Origin: Candidatus Kaiserbacteria bacterium RIFCSPHIGHO2_02_FULL_55_25
GTDB taxonomy: Bacteria; Patescibacteriota; Minisyncoccia; Phycocordibacterales; UBA2100
Length of the DNA: 49,705 nt
Reading direction: 5' to 3'
Assembly: GCA_001781335.1 (NCBI GenBank)
Contig: MFLL01000001.1
Span: 89,626 to 139,330, forward strand
The notes below the pieces were generated by a model. That model was not told the origin of the DNA. It saw nothing but the letters and a program-made list of their open reading frames with translations, and ran no database searches. Shown in pieces: positions 1-7,511 of the stretch. Made by a program: the position numbers and the translations under genes. How positions within the stretch are numbered: position 1 is the stretch's first letter; the number at the start of each line of letters is the position of its first letter.

Positions 1-19
1 TGAAAACCGTGAGGCAGCC

Positions 20-217
20 ATGACCGCAAACCTGTTAAGCGTGCCCTGTGCCAACTGCGGTGCAGATCGCGCATCGCACGACCCTGCGTTCAAGGACTCG
101 ATGGAGGACTCCAACATCCCCTATGCGGGGTTTGCCGTAACGTTGATGGAATGCACCGGCTACGTCGCTGGGTTTCCTCTCGAATCGCGGCATCCGTCTG
201 TCGAGCAGACCATTTGA
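20..217 (+). CDS. small orphan protein, 65 aa
   Basis: I do not recognise this protein. The start is supported by a GAGG Shine-Dalgarno (SD) core a few bases upstream, and the gene is followed by a clear Rho-independent terminator at 240-262. It contains one CxxC pair near residues 10-13 (CANC), which could bind a metal but is not enough for a zinc finger call. It has no signal peptide or membrane segment. It belongs to the window's class of short orphan genes with their own SD and terminator. Any promoter lies outside the window. Confidence 0.5.
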   Translation: MTANLLSVPCANCGADRASHDPAFKDSMEDSNIPYAGFAVTLMECTGYVAGFPLESRHPSVEQTI

Positions 218-239
218 ATCCGGAAGGACACAACGAATA

Positions 240-262
240 GGCCGCCCGGTGGGCGGCCTTTT
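240..262 (+). terminator. Rho-independent terminator
   Basis: An 8-bp perfect GC stem (240-247 with 251-258) with a 3-base loop is followed by TTTT. It ends the 65-aa orphan gene and lies between it and the convergent rplU. Confidence 0.85.
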
Positions 263-266
263 GATA

Positions 267-587
267 TTACGGAAGCGTAGTGATACGTACGGTGGCGTAC
301 GGCTGGCGGTGACCCTTTTTCTTGAAATAGCGGCTCTTCTGGCGGTAGCGGATGACGGTCACTTTGTCGGCGCGGCCGTTTTCCACAAGCTCGGCGGCGA
401 CTTCGGCACCCTTGATGTACGGCGCTCCGACGACCGTCTTCGCTCCGTCGTCGGTGAGAAGCACCTTGTCGAATGTAATCTTTGCGCCAGCCTTGTCGGC
501 ACCTTTCAATTTTTCAATATCCAAAACGCTGTCCTGTGTGACGACGTACTGTTTTCCACCAGTCTCGATTATCGCAATCTTTGCCAT
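267..587 (-). CDS. rplU: 50S ribosomal protein L21 (bL21)
   Basis: Large-subunit ribosomal protein that binds 23S rRNA. The 106-aa length matches the family (about 103 aa). The N-terminus has the family's IIETGGKQY motif, and the basic C-terminal part has KKKGHRQ and YATVRI-like segments typical of L21. It lies 23 bp downstream of rmuC on the same strand. A TATAGT box about 11 bases before the ATG, inside the end of rmuC, suggests its own promoter with almost no leader. rpmA (L27), the usual partner, is not adjacent. Confidence 0.96.
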   Translation of the reverse strand: MAKIAIIETGGKQYVVTQDSVLDIEKLKGADKAGAKITFDKVLLTDDGAKTVVGAPYIKGAEVAAELVENGRADKVTVIRYRQKSRYFKKKGHRQPYATVRITTLP

Positions 588-610
588 AGTGAGGCGCCAC
601 TATAACCTGC

Positions 611-1687
611 TTATTCATCCGCCGCAAGAGCCGGTTTCTCCAATAGAGGCGACTCCAGCTCCGCTGATTCGCCCGTAATGCGCAGTACGTCTTTATCTAT
701 TTTGCCGAGTTCTTTGGAGCCGGCATTGAAATGATTTACCGTAGTAGAAAGTGAATTGCCGAGCTTTTTGTAGTAGTCCTGATACGCGTTGAGATGGCGA
801 CCGAGCGCCTCGACATTCTTGGCAATATCTTTGGCCGTTTCCTCAATCTTAAACGCCTTGAATCCGTAGAGTACGGATTGCAGGTACGCGGCGAATGTTG
901 TCGGGCTCACGATGATGACCTTTTTTTCGTTGTACGCATAGTCGATGAGGTTGCGCGTGTTTACCTTGACCGAACCGACCTCGTTGATGAGCAAATCGTA
1001 GTAAATAGCTTCCGCGGGGATGTACATGAACGCGAACGGGAGCGTCCCGTCCCTGGGACGCACATATTTTGAGGTCTCGTCGATGCGCGTCTTGAGGTCG
1101 TTCTTGAATTGCTTTTCGAGCTCGGCCCGCTGTGTGTCGTCTATCGCGTTTACCAGCCGCTGATAGTTGTCGAGCGAGAATTTCGCGTCGATGGGTATCA
1201 CGCCTTCTTTCGTTTCGATAACGGCGTCCACGGTCTCGCCACCCGGAAATTCGTACTGCATTTTGTATGTCCCCGGCGGCAGAATATTGGAGAGAATGAG
1301 CTCAAGCGATGCCTCGCCGAGATTCCCCCGCTGTTTCTGATGCTTGAGCACCTTTTCGAGGTTGGCCAATTGCTCGGCAATCACCATGAAGCGGGTCGTT
1401 GATTCGTTGGTCTTGGTCTGCTCGACGCGCACTTCGGTAAGCTGCTTCGCCACAAGATCGCGGATGTCGCTTGCGAGCCGCTGTGATTCGCCGAACTGCG
1501 CTTTCATGGACTCAAACATCCGCGTCGTCCCCTCGCCGAGCTTGGAATCCATGCTCCGCTCAAGCTCCTGAATCCGCTGTTGCAAAAGCACCATTCCCTG
1601 ACCTTCTTGCGGCTGGCGGGGTGCCCACAGGAGATACACGAGTGTGCCGAGAATTGCGATGAGAAGTCCGACTACAAGCCATTCCAT
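611..1687 (-). CDS. rmuC: RmuC-family DNA recombination protein
   Basis: RmuC proteins are membrane-anchored and have a PD-(D/E)XK nuclease-like core linked to limiting DNA inversions and recombination. This copy (358 aa from the preferred start MEWLVVG) has one N-terminal transmembrane helix (residues 2-21), a coiled-coil region (about 35-115), then the RmuC core with GNLGE at 121-125 and IPIDAKFSLDNY near 165-176. The upstream ATG at 1705 would add six residues (MVKCLS) before the membrane helix and is less likely. It is somewhat shorter than proteobacterial RmuC. It is followed by rplU. Confidence 0.9.
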   Translation of the reverse strand: MEWLVVGLLIAILGTLVYLLWAPRQPQEGQGMVLLQQRIQELERSMDSKLGEGTTRMFESMKAQFGESQRLASDIRDLVAKQLTEVRVEQTKTNESTTRFMVIAEQLANLEKVLKHQKQRGNLGEASLELILSNILPPGTYKMQYEFPGGETVDAVIETKEGVIPIDAKFSLDNYQRLVNAIDDTQRAELEKQFKNDLKTRIDETSKYVRPRDGTLPFAFMYIPAEAIYYDLLINEVGSVKVNTRNLIDYAYNEKKVIIVSPTTFAAYLQSVLYGFKAFKIEETAKDIAKNVEALGRHLNAYQDYYKKLGNSLSTTVNHFNAGSKELGKIDKDVLRITGESAELESPLLEKPALAADE

Positions 1688-1708
1688 AGAAAGGCATTTT
1701 ACCATTGT

Positions 1709-1737
1709 TTGACGCTCTATCCATTCGGACGTAGTCT
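1709..1737 (+). promoter_or_regulatory. sigma70-type promoter
   Basis: TTGACG (1709-1714), 17-bp spacer, TAGTCT (1732-1737). It would start a transcript about 18 bases before the 86-aa gene at 1762, leaving room for the SD. Confidence 0.6.
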
Positions 1738-1761
1738 TGAGACTGGCGGGAGGACTCTGAA

Positions 1762-2022
1762 ATGTTCATTCTAAAACTGACGCTTCTCCTAACGGTGATG
1801 CACGGCGGCACGACATTCGAGGGCGGCCACCATGTTGCGATATTCCTCACTGCACAAGAATGCATGGAGGCCATTCCGAGCGAAATCGATAAGTTGATGG
1901 CAGTGGCGAACGGCACAATGCTGAAGTTGAACAAGCCCATCCGCGCCGTCGTTATCGGCGGGTGCAGGGCTCCAATATTCCTCCGCTCAGTGAGACGGCC
2001 GCCGGTATCCTCCGGCGGCTGA
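1762..2022 (+). CDS. small orphan protein with hydrophobic N-terminus, 86 aa
   Basis: Not recognised. The start is supported by a GGAGGA SD and a -35/-10 pair upstream. The first 13 residues (FILKLTLLLTVM) are hydrophobic and could act as a weak signal or anchor. Two cysteines (about residues 32 and 68) could form a disulphide if the protein is exported. The stop codon lies directly after the stem of its own terminator. It is an accessory orphan gene between divergent rmuC and downstream yqeY. Confidence 0.55.
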   Translation: MFILKLTLLLTVMHGGTTFEGGHHVAIFLTAQECMEAIPSEIDKLMAVANGTMLKLNKPIRAVVIGGCRAPIFLRSVRRPPVSSGG

Positions 2023-2029
2023 TTTTTTT
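1998..2029 (+). terminator. Rho-independent terminator overlapping the gene end
   Basis: An 8-bp perfect stem (1998-2005 with 2012-2019), 6-base loop, then TGA and seven T. The last codons of the 86-aa gene form the stem. Confidence 0.85.
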
Positions 2030-2037
2030 GATATAAT
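2029..2037 (+). promoter_or_regulatory. extended -10 promoter of yqeY
   Basis: TGATATAAT, a consensus extended -10 box, ends 8 bases before the yqeY ATG. There is no space for an SD, so the mRNA should be leaderless or nearly so. Confidence 0.7.
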
Positions 2038-2045
2038 CTGCGGAT

Positions 2046-2498
2046 ATGCTCACCCAACAAATCAAGACCGACATGACAGCGGCGATGAAAGCCCGAGACA
2101 CGCTCAAGGTCAATACGCTTCGCGGAGCCATGACCGCATTTACCAATGAGCTCGTAGCAAAAGGGCGTAAGCCCACCGAGGAGCTTGCGGACAACGACGC
2201 CATCACGGTGCTCAAGCGACTTGCGAAACAGCGGCAGGATTCTATTGAACAATTCACCAAGGGCAACCGGCCGGAACTTGCGGAAAAAGAGTCGAAAGAG
2301 CTCGAAGTATTGAAAGCATACCTGCCGCAAATGGCGAGCCGTGAGGAGATTGAAAAAGTCGCACTCTCAAAGAAAACCGAGCTTGGTATCACCGACGTCT
2401 CCGGCGCGGGCAAACTCATGGGTGCAGTGATAAAAGAATTCGCCGGCCACGCCGATGGTGCCGATGTGAAAGCCGTAATTCAGGGCTTGTTTTCTTGA
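2046..2498 (+). CDS. yqeY: YqeY/GatB C-terminal-like domain protein
   Basis: 150-aa protein of the YqeY family, related to the tRNA-binding tail of the GatB amidotransferase subunit. Its exact role is unknown. Family signatures visible are the N-terminal helix MKARDTLKVNTLRG, the RQDSIEQF segment near 60-70, and the C-terminal GAGKLMGAVIKE. The length is typical. It has an extended -10 box just upstream and no SD, consistent with leaderless translation. Confidence 0.93.
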   Translation: MLTQQIKTDMTAAMKARDTLKVNTLRGAMTAFTNELVAKGRKPTEELADNDAITVLKRLAKQRQDSIEQFTKGNRPELAEKESKELEVLKAYLPQMASREEIEKVALSKKTELGITDVSGAGKLMGAVIKEFAGHADGADVKAVIQGLFS

Positions 2499-2512
2499 CC
2501 TCCTCTTGACAC

Positions 2513-2540
2513 TAGACAAATCTCGTTGTCGTGATATAAT
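2513..2540 (+). promoter_or_regulatory. promoter with consensus extended -10
   Basis: TAGACA (2513-2518), 16-bp spacer, TATAAT (2535-2540) preceded by TGA, giving TGATATAAT. It would drive the two-gene orphan operon 2606-3159 with a leader of about 60 bases. TTGACA at 2506-2511 is too far from this -10 to be its -35. Confidence 0.65.
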
Positions 2541-2605
2541 TAAAGGTAGTATAAATTGTTGTGTTTGTTGCGTTGCGTCCCCGTTTTTCACTACACGAGG
2601 ACCCA

Positions 2606-2812
2606 ATGGCTGACATAAAAGAACTCGCTAGAAATGCTGTGAAGAAGCTTGCCGAAGGCAACGCGGTCAACGAGGCCGATGCCATAAGCAAAGCGATTCG
2701 CGGAGCTGGTATCACCCATCGAGGTGACCATCAGCGTCTCATGCGCGAAGTTGGTACACAGTTTGTCCGTAACAAGCGGGATGAAGAACGTGCCAACCGA
2801 AGAAGCGCCTGA
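2606..2812 (+). CDS. small orphan protein, 68 aa
   Basis: Not recognised. I chose the ATG at 2606 because an SD (CGAGGA) lies directly upstream. An in-frame ATG at 2561 would sit close to the predicted transcription start. The product is a soluble, basic, probably helical protein (MADIKELARNAVKKLAEGN...). Its stop codon overlaps the start of the next gene (ATGA type), so the two are translationally coupled. It is driven by the promoter at 2513-2540. Confidence 0.6.
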   Translation: MADIKELARNAVKKLAEGNAVNEADAISKAIRGAGITHRGDHQRLMREVGTQFVRNKRDEERANRRSA

Positions 2813-3159
2813 TGAAAAACTTCGACAAAGGCCAACCGAAGGTTGCCCGGGTCATTCCACCGAACGAGTGCGTCATCTTCTGCAAAGGATGGAGCATTGC
2901 GTTCGTATGGGATTATCCGCTCGAAACCGAAATGTTGTGGGAGAAACTCCACGGCAATGCCATCGATGACCGCCCAACGCCGCAGCCGCCAAACCTCGAC
3001 CCGCTCAGGCCTCTTAAGGAATTGACCAGGTGGGACAGGATAGCAGCGAAGAAATTGGCGTTCGGCACCATCAAGGGCAATCGTGAGCGAGCTCTCAAGC
3101 AAGCCGAAAAAGATGCAGCAAAAGCACAAAGGGCTCTCGAAGAGCCACTATTGTTATGA
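2812..3159 (+). CDS. small orphan protein, 115 aa
   Basis: Not recognised. It overlaps the preceding gene by one base (TGATG), so the two form an operon. The N-terminal half has aromatic residues and predicted strands (CVIFCKGWSIAFVW). A proline-rich linker (about 54-68) follows, then a charged C-terminal helix with repeated lysine, alanine and glutamate residues (about 82-110). There is no signal peptide or membrane helix. The operon ends in a strong terminator at 3159-3204. Confidence 0.6.
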   Translation: MKNFDKGQPKVARVIPPNECVIFCKGWSIAFVWDYPLETEMLWEKLHGNAIDDRPTPQPPNLDPLRPLKELTRWDRIAAKKLAFGTIKGNRERALKQAEKDAAKAQRALEEPLLL

Positions 3160-3204
3160 CCGCGGGGACTAGTATCGTCCGTACCCCGCGGTTTTTGTTT
3201 TTTT
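3159..3204 (+). terminator. Rho-independent terminator
   Basis: A 9-bp stem (3159-3167 with 3184-3192), loop of 16 bases, then a T-rich tract. It overlaps the stop codon of the 115-aa gene. Confidence 0.85.
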
Positions 3205-3207
3205 ATT

Positions 3208-4365
3208 TTAAAGCGCGCGGCCGAGGTAGATGGAGTACGCGGCGGCCGCTGCGGCACAGAGAAACGCAATCATGAAAGTGAGCGGCACCGAGGCGACGGC
3301 AATCAGCATGACTACCAGCAAACACACAAGCAATCTGCCGAGCGCGATTCCCATCTCTTTGAGCGCCGTGTGCTCGTCGACAAACGTGGTGTTGTCGGCC
3401 GACTGCTCGTACGTGCCCACATCAATCCCCCGCCGCTGCGGACGCGAGCCGATATAAAAATACGTGTCCACCAATATCACGCCGACGGCGCCGCCCACGG
3501 TGAGCCGCATAATCCACGCCGAAGCCGCGAGGAGCGCGAGGGTCGACGAGCTCGCGCGTGAAAGCGGACTATGGAATAAGCTCCGGATGAAGAGCCCCAA
3601 AAGGTACGTCACCGAAAGTACGATGCCGAGCATCGGGTACGACCAGTTGAGAAGTATGAAAACGACGAGCGGCCACAAGAGGATGAGCGCCGCGCCTTCG
3701 ATGCCGTGCATGACCGCTTCCAGCGTCATACGGCGCCGCGAGTGCGAAAAGAGTTCATGGAACGTCTGACGATAATTCCAGATGAAGCCCTCGTGCACAT
3801 CCCTCATTCCGGAGAGCGGCAAAATAGTAACGACCGAAAGAACCGCCGCGACCGATAAGAGCACTATCGGCGAGACCGGACCATAGGTAAGGAGGAGTCC
3901 TGCAACGGCGGGCATGAAGGCGACAAGAATTTCGGCGGCATAACGGGTCCGCGAAGGCATTATTTCGCGCGCCTGCTCCACGAGCGCCACTTCATACGGC
4001 ACCCAATAGAATGCTCTGTACGCACCCATGAGCACGGCAAACAATCCTACACCCCACCCGAATCCGCCGATATATCCGGCAAATGACGCGGAAAGCACGG
4101 TGAATGCGGAGGCGAGGAATAGCACGGCATACACCATGAGCCGTCTGAAACCGTGACGGAGCAAGCGTGCGGTCCACGGCGTGAGCAATATGGTGACGAC
4201 TTGCGTGAGCGCATACGTGAGGACGACAGACGCAATGCCTTCGGCAATGCTTCCGTACCGGACGTAGAAAAACTGAAAAATAAATACCCACGCATACACC
4301 TGCGCAGCCGAAAGCGTTACCCGCAGGAGCACCCGATGGAGAGCGCGGGCGCGAGGGAGCGGCAT
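3208..4365 (-). CDS. MFS-like multi-span membrane transporter
   Basis: 385-aa integral membrane protein with about 10-12 hydrophobic segments along its whole length and short cytoplasmic basic loops (for example HSRRRM near the middle). This layout fits a major facilitator superfamily permease. The middle loop (DVHEGFIWNYRQTF) separates two halves as in MFS proteins. No substrate motif is recognisable. The start ATG lies one base after the stop of the 121-aa membrane protein upstream (TAG-T-ATG), so the two are co-transcribed and may act together. There is no SD. Confidence 0.7.
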   Translation of the reverse strand: MPLPRARALHRVLLRVTLSAAQVYAWVFIFQFFYVRYGSIAEGIASVVLTYALTQVVTILLTPWTARLLRHGFRRLMVYAVLFLASAFTVLSASFAGYIGGFGWGVGLFAVLMGAYRAFYWVPYEVALVEQAREIMPSRTRYAAEILVAFMPAVAGLLLTYGPVSPIVLLSVAAVLSVVTILPLSGMRDVHEGFIWNYRQTFHELFSHSRRRMTLEAVMHGIEGAALILLWPLVVFILLNWSYPMLGIVLSVTYLLGLFIRSLFHSPLSRASSSTLALLAASAWIMRLTVGGAVGVILVDTYFYIGSRPQRRGIDVGTYEQSADNTTFVDEHTALKEMGIALGRLLVCLLVVMLIAVASVPLTFMIAFLCAAAAAAYSIYLGRAL

Positions 4366-4366
4366 A

Positions 4367-4732
4367 CTATTCGGTGTCGACGTGAACCCGGCGTTTTGTC
4401 AGCGGCGCGAGGAGCGGTACGCCTGCGACGAGCGCATACCCGACCCACACATTCCAATCCGCATAGAGCTGCCACCCTGAATACGGGACCGAGAAAACCA
4501 TGTCGAGAAGTATCACGATTATCGCCCACCCGATGGAATGCGGAAGAATATCTTTCCAAGATGAAAACTTGAGCGAATGTGCGGCGATGGTCGCCGTGAC
4601 GATGAGGATAATGATGGCGAGCATCCGAGGCAAGAACCCTGCGGTGAATCCGTAGAGAACGAGTCCCGACCATGCGAGATACATGACCGCGTAAATCACG
4701 ATACCCCACCCGAGCATGGAGGCGTATTTCAT
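4367..4732 (-). CDS. four-helix membrane protein, 121 aa
   Basis: Not recognised at family level. Four hydrophobic segments (about 5-30, 35-53, 65-82, 92-112), each long enough to span the membrane, with a short charged tail (KRRVHVDTE). A CATAAT box 6 bases before the ATG and no SD suggest a leaderless mRNA. It is the first gene of a two-gene operon with the MFS-like transporter. Confidence 0.7.
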   Translation of the reverse strand: MKYASMLGWGIVIYAVMYLAWSGLVLYGFTAGFLPRMLAIIILIVTATIAAHSLKFSSWKDILPHSIGWAIIVILLDMVFSVPYSGWQLYADWNVWVGYALVAGVPLLAPLTKRRVHVDTE

Positions 4733-4800
4733 AGCCTCATTATGCGCTACATTACGCTCCCTGCATTGCTTTGAAGCGCTCTCATGTGGATAGCCAATAC

Positions 4801-4826
4801 AAAAGCTCCGCCGAAGCGGAGCTTTT
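4801..4826 (-). terminator. Rho-independent terminator of the RRM gene
   Basis: A 7-bp GC core inside an 11-bp perfect stem with a 4-base loop. Both strands have a T run at the stem end, so it may work in both directions. On the minus strand it lies just after the RRM gene. Confidence 0.85.
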
Positions 4827-4852
4827 GTCGGGACGGTCAGTGCCGCTGGAAA

Positions 4853-5206
4853 TTACCAACGTCCACCGCCGCCTCCGTTTCCACCGCGACCACCGCCGCC
4901 GCCGCCATATCCACCGCGGTCGTTGCCGCCGCTGCGGAAATTGTTGCGAGGGCGCTCTTCCATCGGACGGGCCTCGTTGACCGTAAGAGTACGACCACCG
5001 AAATCCTTTCCGTTCCAGAGCTCGATCGCCTTCTGGGCGTCTTCGTCAGACGTCATCTCCACGAAACCGAATCCCTTGGAGCGACCACTCATGCGATCCA
5101 TGATGATAGTCGCCGACTCAACGGCTCCGGCTTGAGAGAAGGCCTCGCGAAGTTCGTCTTCCGACGTAGAGTACGGAAGACCACCCACATAAAGCTTCTT
5201 TGCCAT
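4853..5206 (-). CDS. RRM-domain glycine-rich RNA-binding protein
   Basis: Single RNA-recognition motif (residues 3-80) with RNP2 LYVGGL at 5-10 and RNP1 KGFGFVEM near 44-51, followed by a glycine/arginine-rich tail (about 88-117). The architecture matches bacterial and plant glycine-rich RNA-binding proteins, often induced by cold. It probably binds single-stranded RNA and acts as a chaperone. The leader is rich in A and G, with AAAGGA about 18 bases before the ATG, too far for a normal SD. A strong terminator follows. Confidence 0.95.
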   Translation of the reverse strand: MAKKLYVGGLPYSTSEDELREAFSQAGAVESATIIMDRMSGRSKGFGFVEMTSDEDAQKAIELWNGKDFGGRTLTVNEARPMEERPRNNFRSGGNDRGGYGGGGGGRGGNGGGGGRW

Positions 5207-5393
5207 GTTGTTCTTGCTTCTTCTTTTCCTTTAAAAATGTAAACCGACTTTTTCCCTGCTTGGCATGGAAATACTTACATTCGACGACACTTTAGCACCC
5301 CACGTCAAATTGGCAAGGCTAGGTGGGGATTACCTGTGGGTACGTCTTGTGGGTTACAAGTCCATGCTCGCCGTCGCTCGCAAATTTCCGGAC

Positions 5394-5420
5394 AACCCAG
5401 TAGGTCTGACCTACTGGGTT
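5394..5420. repeat. 12-bp perfect inverted repeat
   Basis: Arms 5394-5405 and 5409-5420 with a 3-base loop, in the 244-bp gap between the RRM gene and the pilin-like gene. On the minus strand it lies about 30 bases after the stop of the pilin-like gene and might end its transcript, but only a short T-poor stretch (TTGTCC) follows. The rest of the gap holds no convincing gene. Confidence 0.6.
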
Positions 5421-5450
5421 TGCCGTTCAAAATACAAGCGATTGATCCCT

Positions 5451-6269
5451 CTACCGGACGGAAATACTGAAGCTTTGCACATCAACCTTACCTGCCAAAC
5501 TTTTTGTAAAGAATTGCACGTAGTATGTACCGGATTTCGAGAATGTATGAGTAAAGCTCGGGCTTGCCGTAAATTCAGCATCGTTTGGAATACCTGAGCC
5601 TTCACTCACGCTAACTGGAGAACCATCGGCCCAAATGACCGCGAAGCGCGTTGCCCCGGGCACTGATATCTCCCACATGCCGGCTTGGCCAACCGAAAGT
5701 GATGTTGGACCGGATACAGCAGTTACGGCAGTAGAGGAGCATAAAGATACCTGCTCATTGGAAATTATGAAAGCAGGACTTTCTGCGACGACTGCGCCGG
5801 TTGTTTTGTCTACTAAGAGCAACCTGTACCAATTTTGAGAGTTATCGAAGTTGCACGGCACGTTCCAAACTATTTGATTTCTTTCGCCAGAACTAGTGAC
5901 ATTGTCAGTTACAACAGAAGATATTTTGCTTCCCACTGGAGTTGAAACAACATTGAGCGTTAATTTTCCAGAGTAATCACCGGCCCAAATTACAACGTGA
6001 GAACTTCCACGAGTAAGAGATTCACTTGCAACTGGTGAGATGAATTCAATAGACTGCCCGGCTTGCGAATTGACTGACGGATTTGAAACAGTATTTTCTG
6101 TCGGCAAAGTCCTATTCGGCCCAAAAAGAGTGTTTTGCGGATTTTCAAAAGTGGTCTGCGAAGGTGCTTGCCGTTGAACGACGTAATACGCGCCGCCGCT
6201 GACCACAATCAAGCCAAGCACTATCGCTATCAAAACACTGATACCTAAAAATCCTCGTTCAGTTTGCAT
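5451..6269 (-). CDS. pilin-like/secreted protein with PKD-like C-terminal domain
   Basis: 272-aa envelope protein. The N-terminus MQTERGFLGISVLIAIVLG has a short charged head and one hydrophobic helix (about 7-28), similar to type IV pilin-like or simple anchor segments. A low-complexity linker (about 32-72) follows, then two beta-rich extracytoplasmic domains. The first covers about 72-172. The second (about 180-272) resembles a PKD/Ig-like fold ending in YYVQFFTKSLAGK. Two cysteine positions (about 143 and 181) could form a disulphide. It is probably exposed on the cell surface. No clear partner gene is adjacent. Confidence 0.65.
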   Translation of the reverse strand: MQTERGFLGISVLIAIVLGLIVVSGGAYYVVQRQAPSQTTFENPQNTLFGPNRTLPTENTVSNPSVNSQAGQSIEFISPVASESLTRGSSHVVIWAGDYSGKLTLNVVSTPVGSKISSVVTDNVTSSGERNQIVWNVPCNFDNSQNWYRLLLVDKTTGAVVAESPAFIISNEQVSLCSSTAVTAVSGPTSLSVGQAGMWEISVPGATRFAVIWADGSPVSVSEGSGIPNDAEFTASPSFTHTFSKSGTYYVQFFTKSLAGKVDVQSFSISVR

Positions 6270-6339
6270 AAATAAAAAGTGGGGAAAATTTAATAATTAC
6301 ACCCACACAATACCACGTTCTTCGTCAAATTCGGATTAG

Positions 6340-6411
6340 TGGACCAGCGGGGAATCGGACCCCGGACCTCCTCATTGCAAATGAGGCATTCTACCACTGA
6401 ACTACTGGCCC
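6340..6411 (-). tRNA. tRNA-Ala (UGC)
   Basis: Complete cloverleaf on the minus strand, 72 bases. The 7-bp acceptor stem includes the G3:U70 pair that identifies alanine tRNA. The anticodon stem CCTCA/TGAGG holds the loop TTTGCAA (anticodon UGC). The T arm is CGGGG/CCCCG with loop TCCGATT. The discriminator is A73. CCA is not encoded. Confidence 0.96.
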
Positions 6412-6434
6412 TATTTCATTATCCTCGCAACCTC

Positions 6435-7400
6435 TCACCTACCCATCGCAAGATGTATAGCATGTTCCAGGAATTCCGTCACCGATGAACCCACCGCTTC
6501 AAGCATCGAAGGGAACGTCGCGCCCGGATACAGCCCCGGTATCGCATTGACCTCAAGAAGGTACACGGCGGTCGGGGTCACGATGAGGTCGGAGCGCGAA
6601 AAGTGCGACATACCGAGCGCGCGATGCGCTCTGCGCGCGGTATCGGCGAGCGTGAGCTTTTGCGTATACGAAAACGGACTCGGTACAGAGTGACGCATCG
6701 TCCCGCTTTCATGCGGTTCCCTGCCGAGAAACATTCCCTCCCGCTCCACGTGCGCGGGCGGCAGCACATACAGCTCTTCATTCCGGAAGTTATCTATCAC
6801 ACCGACCGAGGCTTCCTTGCCGCGCACATATTCCTCGACAAGCGCGGAACCGAACGCATCAAGCACGTCCCCTATCGCATCGGGTAAATCGACAACGGTC
6901 GCCGCGACCCGTATCCCGCTTCCGGCGCCTTCCAAGGCCGGCTTCACGATATACGGCGGCCCGAATTGCGAGAAAGTGAGGCCGGCCATATCCGCGGTAT
7001 TCAGCTCATTGCGTGGCGTAAAGGATACCCCGCGCGGGACACGAATACCCGCTTGAGCGAGAATTTCACGTGCGCGGTTTTTGTTGAGCGACAATCCTGC
7101 GGCAACCGGTCGCGCGCCCGCATACGGAACACCGATTTGCTCTATCACGCGCTGCACCGTCCCGTCCTCACCCACTCCACCGTGCAGTGCGTTCAAGACA
7201 ACGTCCACCTGCGCAAGCGCGCGGGCCGGCGTCGCCGGTGACCCCCGCAAATGCCACAGACCCGTCTTGTCAACAAGAATATCCCGCACGTCATATTTCT
7301 CCTCCGGCAATGCATTCAACATTGCCGCACCTGTTTTGAGCGAAAGATTGTATTCGCCGGAAGTCCCGCCACGTAGAACACCGACTATCATCCGTGCCAT
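6435..7400 (-). CDS. ddl: D-alanine--D-alanine ligase
   Basis: ATP-grasp ligase that joins two D-alanines for peptidoglycan precursors in the cytoplasm. In the 321-aa product the family's N-terminal GGTSGEYNLSL (11-21), ALHGGVGEDG (71-80), the glycine-rich ATP loop VKPALEGAGSGI (152-163), the EEYVRGKE segment and the metal-binding LLEVNAIPGL (281-290) are all visible. The start at 7400 is preferred because a TATACT box (minus strand) lies 8 bases upstream. An upstream in-frame start at 7433 lies beyond this box. A 9-bp inverted repeat covers the promoter, so ddl may be regulated there. Confidence 0.95.
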   Translation of the reverse strand: MARMIVGVLRGGTSGEYNLSLKTGAAMLNALPEEKYDVRDILVDKTGLWHLRGSPATPARALAQVDVVLNALHGGVGEDGTVQRVIEQIGVPYAGARPVAAGLSLNKNRAREILAQAGIRVPRGVSFTPRNELNTADMAGLTFSQFGPPYIVKPALEGAGSGIRVAATVVDLPDAIGDVLDAFGSALVEEYVRGKEASVGVIDNFRNEELYVLPPAHVEREGMFLGREPHESGTMRHSVPSPFSYTQKLTLADTARRAHRALGMSHFSRSDLIVTPTAVYLLEVNAIPGLYPGATFPSMLEAVGSSVTEFLEHAIHLAMGR

Positions 7401-7401
7401 T

Positions 7402-7424
7402 CCGCAAAGTATATCACTTTGCGG
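7402..7424 (-). promoter_or_regulatory. operator-like palindrome over the ddl promoter
   Basis: Perfect 9-bp arms (CCGCAAAGT and its complement, 7402-7410 and 7416-7424) with a 5-base centre. The -10 box TATACT of ddl (7409-7414, minus strand) lies inside. The position fits a repressor site. A cruciform is also possible. Confidence 0.5.
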
Positions 7425-7511
7425 AAGTATCAAGTTTCGGGTATCAAGTATAAAATTGTTACTTTCTGTTTTGATACTTGTTTGGTACTTGCTACTTGTT
7501 ACTTGAAACTT
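7425..7511. repeat. heptamer-based inverted repeat element at the uvrC 3' end
   Basis: AT-rich block between ddl and uvrC. The right part has three adjacent 7-base units TACTTGN (7486-7506) and a fourth at 7475-7481. The left part carries the complementary CAAGTA units, so the whole can fold as an imperfect 19-bp hairpin (16 of 19 matching). Its right end overlaps uvrC and provides the last codons and the stop (TAA at 7499-7501). Confidence 0.7.

Noticed and set aside
5265-5597. Plus-strand open frame of 110 codons in and past the gap before the pilin-like gene
   Set aside because: No SD or -10 box before the start, and its second half is antisense to a well-supported protein. The first half includes a perfect hairpin.
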